A DNA stretch of 64,000 nucleotides from Borrelia sp. RT5S (GCF_021165755.1 NZ_CP088936.1:1-64000); one strand, 5' to 3'. Shown: positions 48,476 to 58,965, counted from the stretch's first letter. Notes: generated by a model not told the origin, from the letters alone. A program made the numbers and translations.

Positions 48476-49162
48476 ATGGCGGACCTGTTTTTATGGGCAT
48501 TTTTGCTTTTATCTGTATATCTGTACCTGACGGTGTTTTACTATCTATTCGGAAAATCGGGTCTTTTTTGTTTTGTTGCCATTACTACAATACTTTCAAA
48601 GATTCTTATACTTAAAAAGGTAGTCATATTCGAACAAACTGTCAATTTAACAACAATAACATTTTTATCCATCCTTTTTTCTCTTAATTTAATCACAGAA
48701 AAATACAATGCAAAAACAGCCGTAAAATGCACAACGCTGGGTCTGCTTATAAATATAACTTTTGTATTAATGATAAATTTTACTTTGGCTTTTCAACACA
48801 ATTTATTCGACACCTCAAACATACATCTTAAACTATTGTTCTATGACACTGCATATACAACAACAACTGTTATTGGCACATACATTATATACATATGCCA
48901 GAATGTGAATATATACATGTATGCTGTTATGAAACAGAAAAACCTAAAAATCAAATGGCTGAAACATAACCTCAATAGATTGATCACCTCGTTGATAGCC
49001 TATGCTCTTATTAAATTTTCCGTTTATGCAGTTTCACAGTTGTATCGTTACCAAGATATTGATTTTAATATAGAAGGCTCTAGGATTTTTATCCTGGCAA
49101 TAATGGTAATAGATTCTATTATTTATCATTTTTTGACTTCTCTTAAAGCACAAGAAACTTAA
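48476..49162 (+). CDS. Divergent YhhQ-like membrane protein
   Basis: A 228-residue polytopic protein whose order of helices parallels the adjacent YhhQ. FYYLFGKSGLFCFVAITTILSK matches the first gene's start, LITEKYNAKTAVKCTTLG aligns with DILSEFYGRQVSKKAVYMG, and NRLITSLIAYALIKF with STLVSELIDTIVFV. Conserved acidic and polar residues differ, so substrate may differ. It is a tandem paralogue, 40 bases after yhhQ. Confidence 0.65.
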   Translation: MADLFLWAFLLLSVYLYLTVFYYLFGKSGLFCFVAITTILSKILILKKVVIFEQTVNLTTITFLSILFSLNLITEKYNAKTAVKCTTLGLLINITFVLMINFTLAFQHNLFDTSNIHLKLLFYDTAYTTTTVIGTYIIYICQNVNIYMYAVMKQKNLKIKWLKHNLNRLITSLIAYALIKFSVYAVSQLYRYQDIDFNIEGSRIFILAIMVIDSIIYHFLTSLKAQET

Positions 49163-49273
49163 TTTATTCATTAATTTGTCCATCCTTAAATTATTTTTCC
49201 TATTTGGATAAAAAGTCTAGCCTAAATAGGAAAAATAAAATCGAAGTAGTACCCCTAAAAATAAATTTTTTTA

Positions 49274-49279
49274 TATAAT
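49274..49279 (+). promoter_or_regulatory. -10 element 7 bases before ung ATG
   Basis: TATAAT at 49274-49279, ATG at 49287. No clear -35 and no ribosome site; a leaderless or near-leaderless transcript is likely. Confidence 0.4.
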
Positions 49280-49286
49280 ATTGAGA

Positions 49287-49958
49287 ATGGAAGTAAAAAT
49301 CGAGAAATCTTGGCAGGAAGTATTAAAAAACGAATTTAACAAAGAATATTTTAAGAAACTTGTGAGTTTCATAAAAAATGAATACAAAACGAAAAATGGT
49401 AAAATATTTCCTCCCCCAAGTCTTATATTTAATGCATTCAATTCTTTGCCATTTAAAAACATAAAGGTTGTCGTCCTTGGACAAGACCCATATCATGGAA
49501 AAGGACAAGCTAACGGATTGGCATTTTCTGTCAATTCAGGCATTAAAATACCTCCATCGCTACAAAACATTTTCAAAGAAATAGAAAGCAATCTAAAAAT
49601 AAAAACTACTGCAAACGGGGATTTAAAAAGATGGGCAATCCAAGGTGTTTTTTTATTAAACTCAATACTAACAGTAGAAGAAGGAATTCCATCATCACAC
49701 AAAGAAATAGGGTGGGAAATTTTTACAAACGAGGTAATAAGAATTATTTCAACAAATCTGAACAACATCGTATTCATGCTGTGGGGTAACTTCGCAAGGG
49801 GAAAAAGGAACTTAATTGACACATCAAAACACCTAATCCTTGAAACAAGCCACCCATCTCCTTACTCAGCGAACAACGGATTCCTAGGCTCAAACCACTT
49901 CGGCAAAACCCTGGAATACCTTAAAAAAAACCACAAAACTCCAATAAACTTTCAATGA
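49287..49958 (+). CDS. ung: Uracil-DNA glycosylase
   Basis: It removes uracil from [21 protein letters not shown] holds the water-activating Asp of motif GQDPYH, and [11 protein letters not shown] near the end gives the catalytic His and minor-groove loop. The length of 223 is normal. TTG at 49281 is upstream in frame, but ATG at 49287 is preferred. This is the intact family 1 enzyme, unlike the 14.5-kb UDG-4-like relic. Confidence 0.95.
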   Translation: MEVKIEKSWQEVLKNEFNKEYFKKLVSFIKNEYKTKNGKIFPPPSLIFNAFNSLPFKNIKVVVLGQDPYHGKGQANGLAFSVNSGIKIPPSLQNIFKEIESNLKIKTTANGDLKRWAIQGVFLLNSILTVEEGIPSSHKEIGWEIFTNEVIRIISTNLNNIVFMLWGNFARGKRNLIDTSKHLILETSHPSPYSANNGFLGSNHFGKTLEYLKKNHKTPINFQ

Positions 49959-50024
49959 AAATGAGAAGACAAACAATGAGATACAAACAATTAACACATG
50001 ACTACACCCATTTGGTAAATGCCG

Positions 50025-50381
50025 TCAGCTCTTTTCCTTCAAGGCCTTTTCACCACCACTATCCCCTTCATCATCTCTTGCCTCATCATTCCAAAACTGT
50101 GAACCCTTCTCATTTATCTTAACTTCCTTTAACAAACTGTCATCTACTCTTTTCGTATTAACAAAAGACAATGCAACAACGAATATAAAAAAAAGCGCAA
50201 TAAAAAACCCCGTGATTTTTATCGCAACGTTTGAGGATTTAGCTCCAAAAATAGAAGAACTTCCACCACCAAACACTCCCCCAATACCATCACCCTGCTC
50301 ATCCTGAAATAACACCAACAGGATAATCATAAAAGAAGTTACAATAAAAAAAACAAACATCAAAAATCGAAACAATTCCAA
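50025..50381 (-). CDS. secG: Preprotein translocase subunit SecG
   Basis: Two membrane helices (about 3-22 and 52-72) flank a Gly/Ser-rich loop (DGIGGVFGGGSSSIFG), the SecG pattern. The C-terminal tail is charged. It aids SecYE in protein export. The TTG start has GGGGG upstream. It follows tpiA by ten bases in the glycolysis operon, an arrangement found in many bacteria. Confidence 0.9.
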   Translation of the reverse strand: MELFRFLMFVFFIVTSFMIILLVLFQDEQGDGIGGVFGGGSSSIFGAKSSNVAIKITGFFIALFFIFVVALSFVNTKRVDDSLLKEVKINEKGSQFWNDEARDDEGDSGGEKALKEKS

Positions 50382-50391
50382 AGTAATCCCC

Positions 50392-51156
50392 CTACTCAGC
50401 TACTTTATTAACTATGCCCAAAAAAGAATCAGCCTTCAAAGACGCCCCGCCAATTAACGCCCCATCAATATCACTTTCCTCCATAAGACCTCTTATATTC
50501 CCCACATTAACAGAACCACCATACTGGATGATAATATTATCAGCAACCGCCCTCGAATATAATCTCTCGATTTCAAGTCTAATTGCCCTGTGAACTTCCT
50601 GCGCTTCTTCTTTTGTTGCTGTTTTACCAGTTCCAATAGCCCACACAGGCTCATAAGCCAAAACTATCCTTCCAATCTCAGATTCAGGCACAGAAGACAG
50701 CCCTTTCCTAACCTGACTCAAGACAACATCCAAAGTTTTGTGATCTTCCCTTTCTTTAAGGGTCTCTCCAACACAAAGAATTAAGTATTTAAACGGATGC
50801 CTGAGTCCAGTAAGAACCTTTTTATTTACTACCTCATCCGTTTCTCCCAAATAAGTCCTACATTCAGAATGCCCAAGTATTACGCAATCGACCCCAAACT
50901 CTAACAACATAGAAGGCGAAACCTCACTAGTTCTAGCCCCAATATCTTCATAAGACATGTTCTGGGCCCCAAGAAGAATATTAGTTCCCCTAGTAACACT
51001 ACAAACTTTACAAAGAGATGTAAACGGAGGCGCTATCATAACCAAAATATCATCCCTAAAATTCCGAACACCATCCACAACCTGTTTAGAAACATCTAAA
51101 GCCTCCAAGCTCGTATAGTGCATCTTCCAGTTTCCTGCCAAAAATATCTTTCTCAT
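50392..51156 (-). CDS. tpiA: Triosephosphate isomerase
   Basis: It interconverts DHAP and glyceraldehyde 3-phosphate. NWKMH near residue 10 has the catalytic Lys; LGHSEC near 95 the catalytic His; [14 protein letters not shown] near 165 the catalytic Glu and loop 6. ATG at 51156 is used because GGAG lies eight bases upstream. It follows pgk with almost no gap. Confidence 0.96.
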   Translation of the reverse strand: MRKIFLAGNWKMHYTSLEALDVSKQVVDGVRNFRDDILVMIAPPFTSLCKVCSVTRGTNILLGAQNMSYEDIGARTSEVSPSMLLEFGVDCVILGHSECRTYLGETDEVVNKKVLTGLRHPFKYLILCVGETLKEREDHKTLDVVLSQVRKGLSSVPESEIGRIVLAYEPVWAIGTGKTATKEEAQEVHRAIRLEIERLYSRAVADNIIIQYGGSVNVGNIRGLMEESDIDGALIGGASLKADSFLGIVNKVAE

Positions 51157-51158
51157 AC

Positions 51159-52337
51159 TCACTTCTCCAATACCCTTATACCTGGCAAAATTCTCCCCTC
51201 AAGATACTCAAGAGAAGCTCCCCCACCCGTTGAGACATGAGTTATCTTACCTGCCAAATTAAATTTATTCACAGCCGCTACCGAATCTCCTCCGCCAACA
51301 ACCGTAACCCCAAGGCAACTTGCTACAAAATTAGCAACTCTGGCTGTTCCCTTAGAAAAAGAGTCAAACTCAAAAACCCCAAGGGGTCCATTCCAAATCA
51401 CAGTCCTTGCACCACCCAGAACTCCTTCAATTTCTCCTAAAGTTTTATCACCAATATCCATGCCTATCTTACCATCAGGTATATCAACAGAATCAACATA
51501 CTCAGGAATAGAGTCCGCCTTAAATTCACTCGAGACCACATGGTCAAGTGGCAAAATAATCCTTACATTCAAATCACTCGCCTTCTTTAAAAAAGAAGCG
51601 GCCACATCAATACACCCATCTTCTAGGAGAGATTTTCCAATAGAATGCCCTCCTACTTTCAGAAAAGTGTAAGCCATACCACCTCCAATTACCATTACAT
51701 TGGATCTCGGTAAAAGAGACTCCAATACCCCAATCTTTGAAGAGACCTTCGAACCTCCTATTATTGAAACAAATGGACTCTCCGGGTTTTTCAAAATTTT
51801 ACCCAAAAACTTATCTTCTCTTTCCATTAAAAACCCACCAACAGCCGGTAAATAATCTGCAACCCCCGCCGTGGAAGCATGAGCCCTGTGAGCAGTCCCA
51901 AAAGCATCATTTACAAAAACATCCCCATTCCGAGACAATTTCTCAGCAAACACACTATCGTTTTGTTCCTCTTCCTTATAAAACCTTACATTTTCAAGTA
52001 AAACAACATCCCCATCTTTCATAAGAGAAATAGCATCAAACACATCATCGCCTATACAGTCAGAAAGAATCTTAACATCCTCTCCCAACAATTCTGATAA
52101 TCTCCTAGCAACAGGGCCTAGAGAATATCTGAGGTCTCTGACCCCATCCGGCCTGCCTAAATGACTCATAAGAACAACCCTAGCCCCATGGGCCTTAAGA
52201 TACTCTAAAGTAGGAAGGACTGCCCTAATTCTAGTATCATCACTAATATTCCCCTCTCTTAAAGGCACATTAAAGTCACACCTAACCAAAGCTCGCTTAC
52301 CCAAAAAGTTAAAATCTTTTATAGTCTTTATTGCCAT
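51159..52337 (-). CDS. pgk: Phosphoglycerate kinase
   Basis: It makes ATP from 1,3-bisphosphoglycerate. [11 protein letters not shown] near 20 and SHLGRPDG near 60 form the substrate site, and [12 protein letters not shown] near 350 the nucleotide site. Length 392 is normal. GGGG sits upstream of the ATG at 52337. It is the second gene of the gap-pgk-tpiA-secG unit. Confidence 0.96.
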   Translation of the reverse strand: MAIKTIKDFNFLGKRALVRCDFNVPLREGNISDDTRIRAVLPTLEYLKAHGARVVLMSHLGRPDGVRDLRYSLGPVARRLSELLGEDVKILSDCIGDDVFDAISLMKDGDVVLLENVRFYKEEEQNDSVFAEKLSRNGDVFVNDAFGTAHRAHASTAGVADYLPAVGGFLMEREDKFLGKILKNPESPFVSIIGGSKVSSKIGVLESLLPRSNVMVIGGGMAYTFLKVGGHSIGKSLLEDGCIDVAASFLKKASDLNVRIILPLDHVVSSEFKADSIPEYVDSVDIPDGKIGMDIGDKTLGEIEGVLGGARTVIWNGPLGVFEFDSFSKGTARVANFVASCLGVTVVGGGDSVAAVNKFNLAGKITHVSTGGGASLEYLEGRILPGIRVLEK

Positions 52338-52361
52338 CAATTACCCCACAATCCTTTGTTC

Positions 52362-53369
52362 TTACTTAACCAATCTTTGTGCAAGATCAACCACTCTTGT
52401 AGAATATCCAAACTCATTGTCATACCATGAAAGCACTTTAACAAAACCATTCATCAGAACCATTGTCTCAAGACCGTCAACTATTGAAGAATGAGAATTT
52501 CCCTTAATATCTGAAGAAACTATAGGATCATCCGTATATCCCAAAATACCACTGAGTTCCTTAGTTTCAGAAGCTCTCTTAAGAGTCGAATTTATTTCCT
52601 CTTTCGTAACATCCTTTTTCTTAAGTTGCACTGTAAGATCGACAATTGATCCCGTTGGAACAGGAACTCTCATTGAAGTACCATTAAGCTTCCCCTTAAG
52701 TTCAGGCAAAACAAGCCCAACAGCCTTAGCAGCACCTGTTGAAGTAGGAATAATAGACAGCGCCCCCGCTCTTGCTCGTCTGAGATCAGAATGTGGAAGG
52801 TCAAGAATCTTTTGGTCGTTCGTATAAGCATGAACAGTGGTCATAAGACCTTGCTCAATTCCAAAAGCTTCATGAAGTACCTTAGCAAGAGGAGCAAGAC
52901 AGTTTGTTGTACATGAAGCATTAGAAACAGCCTTCAAATCAGAATTAATGTCATGATCATTCACGCCCAACACAATAGTCTTAATATCATCCTTAGCAGG
53001 AACTGTCAAAATCACCTTCTTAGCTCCAGCATGCTCCACATGATCGATATATCCACCCCTATCACTCGTTGCTGTTGAGAAAACACCCGTTGATTCAATT
53101 ACAACATCAACTCCAAGTCTTCCCCAAGGAAGATTCTTAGGGTCTCTCTCAGCAATAATCCTTATCTCCTTTCCGTCCACCACAATTGCCTTCTCCCTAG
53201 CCTCAACCTTCTTGTTGTATACGCCAAAAGTTGAATCATACTTTAAAAGGTGAGCAAGTGTTCTAGGATCTGTTAAATCATTTATAGCAACAATCTCGAT
53301 CCCCCTTTCAAAAGCAATTTTGAAAACATTTCTACCTATGCGCCCAAAACCATTAACAGCCAACTTCAT
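52362..53369 (-). CDS. gap: Glyceraldehyde-3-phosphate dehydrogenase
   Basis: The NAD-dependent glycolytic enzyme. MKLAVNGFGRIGRN begins the Rossmann fold; NASCTTNC near 150 has the catalytic Cys. SWYDNEFGYS is near the C-terminus. ATG at 53369 is preferred since GGAGGA precedes it. It heads the gap-pgk-tpiA-secG unit. Confidence 0.96.
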   Translation of the reverse strand: MKLAVNGFGRIGRNVFKIAFERGIEIVAINDLTDPRTLAHLLKYDSTFGVYNKKVEAREKAIVVDGKEIRIIAERDPKNLPWGRLGVDVVIESTGVFSTATSDRGGYIDHVEHAGAKKVILTVPAKDDIKTIVLGVNDHDINSDLKAVSNASCTTNCLAPLAKVLHEAFGIEQGLMTTVHAYTNDQKILDLPHSDLRRARAGALSIIPTSTGAAKAVGLVLPELKGKLNGTSMRVPVPTGSIVDLTVQLKKKDVTKEEINSTLKRASETKELSGILGYTDDPIVSSDIKGNSHSSIVDGLETMVLMNGFVKVLSWYDNEFGYSTRVVDLAQRLVK

Positions 53370-53417
53370 ACAATCCTCCATATTTTTTTATCACTACTAG
53401 AATTATTAAATCATAAA

Positions 53418-55418
53418 TTAATTAATAGCAAGTGTCAAATTACTTTTTATAAAAATCGTATACCCCTCTTGAATATAATCTCTTAAAAGGGAAGAAGACT
53501 TCAAAACTCCCCTAGAAATATAATCACTCACCTCTTCGACCAAAATTTCACCAAGAATATCCGCCTTGTTATAACTGATAAAGCTAGAACCATCGTTGTC
53601 ATACCTTAAAGCTCCTTCTTTGAGAACCAAAAATACATCACCTTTCTTAACATCGTTCACATATCCTAAATTAATAAGAGCATCTTCCTTCCTGATTTTA
53701 AGTATCTTCCCCCTTCTAGGCAAATAAGCATTAAAATCCCTAGAGAAGGTGCTTAAAACCTCACTTAAGTAAAGAACTCCCCCTGAATTATAGTTAAAAG
53801 TACCGACCTTAACACCCGTTCTACCTGAATAAACTCCAACTTCCAGCCTAACCGAATTCTTAAAAACATCCACATCAAGATCAAAAATCAAAAATAAATC
53901 AAGATTACTGCTCCTTGCATAAGAAAACCCTTCAGAAAAGCTACTTATTAAATAATCTTTATTTTTACTATAATCAAAGTTATAATTCACCACCTCTATG
54001 CTTAAATTGCGTTCCATTATTCTCTCAGCATATCTTAAAATTAGTTCATTTGCTCCAAAGACTTTATTCTCATTCTGTGTGAAAATACCCACCTTATAAA
54101 CCGTTCTCTCGTCATAAAGCTTATTTAAATCACCAATACTCCTATAGCCATACCTAAAAGACAAAGAACTTCTAACATCAAATGAGACCATGTCAAAAAA
54201 ATCTAAGATTTTAGGATCTAAAACATTCCTCTGCTTTGCTAAATAATAAAGCTCCTCATAAGCCATCACATCCAATTTCAGCAATTTATAGATTTTTGCA
54301 AGCAAAAATCTAGCGCTATCATTATCAGGACAAATATCAACAGCATTTTTTACATTAAATACTGCCTCGTCTAAATTTAAATTCTTAAAGGCCCTAAATC
54401 CCTCTTTTTCGTACTTCCTAGAAACTTCAGCATTAATATCATTATCCTGAATAAAACCTCTAAAGTTGGATACAAAAAAACTCTCTTCTAAAGCAATGTT
54501 ATAAAACCCTAAATCCTTTTTCATGCCTCTGGCTTTTTCTAAGTTTAAAATAGCTTTATCAACTTCTCCAAGTTTTAAATAAGAATAACCAAGCAGGTAA
54601 TAAAGTTCATCAACATTTTTATCAACAAGTATTGCCCTCTGAAGAGCATCTACTGAATCTTCATATTTAGACTGATACAAATAAATAAGGGCAAGCAAAC
54701 GATAAGCGTCAACAAACCCAAAATCTTTATAAGTGGTTCCTATCAACATCAAATAATTTTGAGCATATTTCTCCGCAATTCCTAAGTTTTGAGTACTAAC
54801 ATAAAATTCTGCTACTCTTTTATGAAAATCTGGAAATGAATTAAAATTGCCCCTGATCTTATTAATCAAATGCTGCGCCTTATCTCTCATATCTAATTTC
54901 TCATAAATATTCATAAGGCGCTCAAAGGCGCTGTAACTTGTCTGGCCATACTCAAGGATTGTAAGATAATAATTGGCAGCTGCTACAAGCAATCCTTCTT
55001 CCTCAAATATCGAAGCAAGCCCCACCAGGGCATCAATATTATTCTTTTGCCTAGAAAGAACTTCTGTATAGAATTTTTTAGCCTTTTCCGTTTTTTTATT
55101 CTTAAGTAGTATGTTAGCATAAAGGATTTTATACTCAGTGTCGCCATCTGACATTCTGTAAGCTTTTTCTACAAAAAATTGAGCCTGATTATATATTTTC
55201 AACCGATAATAAATTTCCGCAATAAGCTTATACGCCTCATAATAATCAGGATTTATCTTGATTGCCTCAAGAAGCTCATCAATTGCATCGTAATTTTTTT
55301 GCACAAGGTAATACTCTTGTGCCCTTTGGTAATATTCAATCGCAGTCACAGAGCCTATTAAGTTTCCAACATTTAAACTTAAAATCAAAAAAATACAAAA
55401 AAATCGACTCAAACTCAC
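53418..55418 (-). CDS. TPR protein with FlgT/CsgG-like C-terminal region
   Basis: A signal peptide (about 1-23) is followed by some ten TPR units through residue ~390, then an alpha/beta region (YKVGIFTQNENKVFG...), then a C-terminal block with GKILKIRKEDALINLG and VKKGDVFLVL. The last block resembles the FlgT-C type module. The protein is probably periplasmic and may support envelope or flagellar assembly. A GTG start overlaps the upstream CorC-like gene by four bases. Confidence 0.65.
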   Translation of the reverse strand: MSLSRFFCIFLILSLNVGNLIGSVTAIEYYQRAQEYYLVQKNYDAIDELLEAIKINPDYYEAYKLIAEIYYRLKIYNQAQFFVEKAYRMSDGDTEYKILYANILLKNKKTEKAKKFYTEVLSRQKNNIDALVGLASIFEEEGLLVAAANYYLTILEYGQTSYSAFERLMNIYEKLDMRDKAQHLINKIRGNFNSFPDFHKRVAEFYVSTQNLGIAEKYAQNYLMLIGTTYKDFGFVDAYRLLALIYLYQSKYEDSVDALQRAILVDKNVDELYYLLGYSYLKLGEVDKAILNLEKARGMKKDLGFYNIALEESFFVSNFRGFIQDNDINAEVSRKYEKEGFRAFKNLNLDEAVFNVKNAVDICPDNDSARFLLAKIYKLLKLDVMAYEELYYLAKQRNVLDPKILDFFDMVSFDVRSSLSFRYGYRSIGDLNKLYDERTVYKVGIFTQNENKVFGANELILRYAERIMERNLSIEVVNYNFDYSKNKDYLISSFSEGFSYARSSNLDLFLIFDLDVDVFKNSVRLEVGVYSGRTGVKVGTFNYNSGGVLYLSEVLSTFSRDFNAYLPRRGKILKIRKEDALINLGYVNDVKKGDVFLVLKEGALRYDNDGSSFISYNKADILGEILVEEVSDYISRGVLKSSSLLRDYIQEGYTIFIKSNLTLAIN

Positions 55419-56191
55419 AACGCTTCCTTCTGAGAAATCTTTATCACCTTAATGTTTCTCTGGTGCATATTTTTAATAGTAAATGTCAAGTTATTGTACT
55501 CCATTTTTTCATTCTTTAAGGGAATTCTTCCAAACAAGTCATACACAAATCCACCAAGAGTGTCAAAATCTCCATCTGGAAGCTTTAATCCAAGTTTTTC
55601 ATTCAAATCTTCTATCAAAACCCTAGCAGTGCAAAGATAACTACCATCATCAAGAGGGACTATCTCGTCGATTTCATTATCAAATTCATCTTGGATGTCT
55701 CCAACTATTTCCTCAAGAATATCCTCAAGAGTAACAAGGCCTGAAACCCCCCCGTATTCATCAACAACAATAGCAATATGAACATGATTCTCCTGAAATT
55801 CTTTTAAAAGAGAATCAATTTTCTTACTCTCTGGTACAAACATTACCTTACGCATAACGTCTTTTAAATCAATTTCATAGAAATCCTTCTTACACATATG
55901 AAAGAGGATATCCTTAGTATGAATTACTCCAATAATATCATCGATCGTTTCCTTGTAAACGGGAAACCTCGAGTGATTACTAGATGTTACAACTTTCAAA
56001 ATTTCATCCTTACTTCCAAAATAATCAACAAAAACTACGCTTATCCTTGGAATCATAATTTCCTTAACAATGGTCCCCTTAAGAGAACTAAAGTTATTTA
56101 TCGAAGCAGGTTCCAACCTCGACCTTCCTTCATTATCCTCATCGGCACGTCTTCTTCTTTTATTCTTAATTAAACTAAAAAAATTGAACAT
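55415..56191 (-). CDS. tlyC: CorC/HlyC-type CBS-domain protein (TlyC)
   Basis: Two CBS domains (about residues 45-165) precede a CorC_HlyC transporter-associated domain at the C-terminus (DTLGGFVYDLFGRIP). The membrane DUF21 domain is absent, so it is cytoplasmic. Called a hemolysin in older annotation; a role in divalent metal control is more likely. ATG at 56191 overlaps the ybeY stop by one base (TGATG). Confidence 0.85.
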   Translation of the reverse strand: MFNFFSLIKNKRRRRADEDNEGRSRLEPASINNFSSLKGTIVKEIMIPRISVVFVDYFGSKDEILKVVTSSNHSRFPVYKETIDDIIGVIHTKDILFHMCKKDFYEIDLKDVMRKVMFVPESKKIDSLLKEFQENHVHIAIVVDEYGGVSGLVTLEDILEEIVGDIQDEFDNEIDEIVPLDDGSYLCTARVLIEDLNEKLGLKLPDGDFDTLGGFVYDLFGRIPLKNEKMEYNNLTFTIKNMHQRNIKVIKISQKEAL

Positions 56192-56655
56192 CAAAACACC
56201 CTTCTGGTTTCTCTTAAGACCTGCTCCTGAATAACCAACATCTCTTCCTTTTGAAAATCATTCGTCTTGTGATCATATCCCATTAAATGCAGAATTCCGT
56301 GTATAGTAACCCTCTGAAGCTCATCATACATCTCAACACCAAATTCAAAAGCACTAAACCTCAGATACTCAAGGGATATTATAAGATCGCCCTTTATAGC
56401 ATGATTCAGTTGCCCATTTCCCTCAAAATAATTGAAAGAAAGAACATCGGTGGGCTCAAACCTCTGCCTAAATTCACCATTTAACCTTTGGATATAAGCA
56501 TTACTACAAAGAACAACAGCAAGCTCGAACCTCTTAACGCGAAGAAAACCCAAAACAGATGAAACGAAGCCACGATAAATGTCCAAATACTCAAACTCAA
56601 CATCCTCTGCCCATAAATCCAAATCTTCCTCTACCAACTCACTACACCCTAGCAC
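56191..56655 (-). CDS. ybeY: Endoribonuclease YbeY
   Basis: A small metal-dependent RNase for 16S rRNA maturation and quality control. [11 protein letters not shown] near 115-125 is the zinc-binding signature, and TDVLSF near 68 supports it. A GTG at 56655 is directly after a TATAAT, so the real start may be TTG at 56637, which has GGG upstream. Confidence 0.92.
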   Translation of the reverse strand: MLGCSELVEEDLDLWAEDVEFEYLDIYRGFVSSVLGFLRVKRFELAVVLCSNAYIQRLNGEFRQRFEPTDVLSFNYFEGNGQLNHAIKGDLIISLEYLRFSAFEFGVEMYDELQRVTIHGILHLMGYDHKTNDFQKEEMLVIQEQVLRETRRVF

Positions 56656-56724
56656 AATTATAACTTAAAAAGATACCATACAAACAGACGAAGTTTTAAT
56701 TTTATAATTAACACCACTTAGAAA

Positions 56725-57078
56725 TTAAATTTTAAAAAAATCCTTAATCGTATCCTCAAAAGTGTCCTTTTGTAGATACCCCACAGAAACTTTTGGCTTT
56801 CCCTCAACAGGAATAAACATGATAGTAGGAAGGCTCTGAACTCCAAGCGCCATAGAAACTTCTTGCTCCCTATCAGTATCTACCTTATAAAAATCAATGC
56901 TATCCCCATACTCTCTTGAAAGCTCATCATAAACTGGGGCAAGCATCTTACACGGACCACACCAATCAGCATAAAAATCGATTATCGCAGGCCTGCTTCC
57001 CCTAAAAATCAATTCCTTGTCATTCTCATAATCAAAAACCTTATCAATAAATTCCTGTTTAGTCAAAGTAACCACCAT
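56725..57078 (-). CDS. trxA: Thioredoxin
   Basis: It reduces protein disulphides. WCGPCK near residue 40 is the redox centre and LPTIMF has the cis-Pro near 84. The 117-residue length is normal. AGGAG is five bases before the ATG. It diverges from rsmE. Confidence 0.96.
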   Translation of the reverse strand: MVVTLTKQEFIDKVFDYENDKELIFRGSRPAIIDFYADWCGPCKMLAPVYDELSREYGDSIDFYKVDTDREQEVSMALGVQSLPTIMFIPVEGKPKVSVGYLQKDTFEDTIKDFFKI

Positions 57079-57150
57079 ATCTTCTCCTGACTTAATTTAC
57101 TTTTAATTATAGCATAAATACAATATGATTAATAAAAGAGTAGACACGAA

Positions 57151-57873
57151 ATGAACTTAATACTAATAGGCTCACAAGACTTCAAAAATGGGATTCTTCT
57201 TGATGATTTTAGAGTAAAACACATTACCGAAATATTAAATCTTGAAGACAATGGAAAATTTAAATTTGGAATCATTGAAGAAGAGTGGATTTATTGTTGC
57301 ACATACAAGAAAGACACAAAACTTTTTTTTAAAGAAAGTCATAAAATAGCAAAGTCAAATAAGTTAAAGAAAATAAAAGTAATGCTTGGTTTGGTACGTC
57401 CAATCACAGCAAAAAGAATAATTAAAGACCTTGCCAGTATTGGAGTCTCTGAAATTATTTTTTTTAACGCTTTACTTAGTGAGAAATCTTACTCATACTC
57501 CAAACTGTTTAAAGAAAAAAAATATGAAAAATACTTAATAGAAGGTGCTATGCAAGGTGGCATTACCTATATACCAAAAGTAAAAATTCTTAACAATATA
57601 AAAGACGCTTTAAGCGCCATAGAATACGAAGGCTCTGGGTACACAAAGGTATTGCTTGAAAAAGAAAGCAATACCAACTTAACTGATATTAAAATAACAA
57701 CAACCAACGCTGCTGTCCTGATTGGTCCAGAGAGAGGATTTGCAGAAAAAGAGATAAACTTAGTAAGAGAAAGAGGATTTCTGTCGTATTCCATATCAAC
57801 AAACACATTAAGAACAGAAACAGCTGCGATCATATCTTCCGGTATTATTGCATCCAAGATAACCAAAAAGTAA
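57151..57873 (+). CDS. rsmE: 16S rRNA m3U1498 methyltransferase
   Basis: A SPOUT methyltransferase. VLIGPERGFAEKEINL near 189 and LRTETAAI near 225 are the SAM-binding knot motifs. The N-terminus is a PUA-like domain. The length of 240 is normal. It converges with the PASTA gene. Confidence 0.92.
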   Translation: MNLILIGSQDFKNGILLDDFRVKHITEILNLEDNGKFKFGIIEEEWIYCCTYKKDTKLFFKESHKIAKSNKLKKIKVMLGLVRPITAKRIIKDLASIGVSEIIFFNALLSEKSYSYSKLFKEKKYEKYLIEGAMQGGITYIPKVKILNNIKDALSAIEYEGSGYTKVLLEKESNTNLTDIKITTTNAAVLIGPERGFAEKEINLVRERGFLSYSISTNTLRTETAAIISSGIIASKITKK

Positions 57874-57907
57874 ATTCCTCAAAAAGAATTACCACTAGAT
57901 GCTTTAG

Positions 57908-58963
57908 CTAATTTACCACTGTTTGGTTTACAAGTTTATCGTAAATATAAAGCTCAATTACAGAGCCTTTTGCCGCTTCATAAGGCAACTTAATGGAGCC
58001 TCCCTTAGTTTTAAAAGAATAAAGCAAAGAACTATTCCCACTAGAGTCTTTTACTTTAACCATCACATCTACACTAGAGGGGTACCTATCCAGCTTATAA
58101 GTTAAAATACCAAAAACACTTAAATTATCTACTTTTGGCTCATTAATGGTAATTATCAACTTGCTTGAATCCTCGATCCTAGCGTTTACTGGCAAAGATT
58201 GCAGGACAACGCTTCCAAAGTTATTGCCCTTCACCAGCTCTATATCAAAAACAATCTCATCATTTAAAAGGAAAATAATTGCATCTTTATAATAAAGTCC
58301 AATATAGTTCTTCACATGCTTAACCAAATCTTTCGATTGTCCCTTGCTTACCAAAAGCTGAAGGTCAACTAGGCCCGTGATCTTAGTGCCCGGAGATGGT
58401 CCTTGTCGTATTATAGTCCCCTTTGAAAACTCACTCTCAACTTCAATAGGCTTTAGCATATGGTAAAACAATCTGTTATTGTTTATCGAATTAGCCTTTA
58501 AATTAATAAGCACATCATCAATATTTTTCCCAATAAAACTATCAACCTTGTTAACCACTGCACCTTTGCTTATAAATATCGTAACCTTATTGTCAAGTCT
58601 TAAAGCAGTACCAGCCTTAGGCCTCTGGTCTATTACCTTCCCTTTATCAAGGGAAGTTGATGAAAATTTAAGCTCAATATAAGGAATAAGATCTTTATCT
58701 TGAAGCTCGGTAATCGCATCTTCAAGATAAAGCCCACCAAGATTTGGAACAACAACAAGATCACTACTCTTTAAAAAAATAAAAAATATTGCACATGAAA
58801 TAACCAAAGACCCCAAAATGGTAAGAATTAGCCCCTTAACTATGTAGCCAGACAAGAAAAAAGTTTCTTCATTAAAATTTCTATCTTCTTTCCGCAAACT
58901 ACGCTGACTGCCCAATTCTCTATTATCCGAAAATAAATTATTCTGTTCTTTATTGTCACTCAA
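57908..58963 (-). CDS. Orphan PASTA-domain membrane protein
   Basis: One membrane helix (about 44-66) is followed by three PASTA repeats (about 70-140, 141-213 and 214-277), each with VVPN/GxxxxDAxxxL and QxPxxG-type marks. No kinase domain is present. In Firmicutes PASTA repeats are normally the outer part of PrkC kinases, and def, fmt and the kinase are often clustered. TTG start 58963; it follows fmt by two bases. Confidence 0.8.
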   Translation of the reverse strand: MSDNKEQNNLFSDNRELGSQRSLRKEDRNFNEETFFLSGYIVKGLILTILGSLVISCAIFFIFLKSSDLVVVPNLGGLYLEDAITELQDKDLIPYIELKFSSTSLDKGKVIDQRPKAGTALRLDNKVTIFISKGAVVNKVDSFIGKNIDDVLINLKANSINNNRLFYHMLKPIEVESEFSKGTIIRQGPSPGTKITGLVDLQLLVSKGQSKDLVKHVKNYIGLYYKDAIIFLLNDEIVFDIELVKGNNFGSVVLQSLPVNARIEDSSKLIITINEPKVDNLSVFGILTYKLDRYPSSVDVMVKVKDSSGNSSLLYSFKTKGGSIKLPYEAAKGSVIELYIYDKLVNQTVVN

Positions 58964-58965
58964 TG

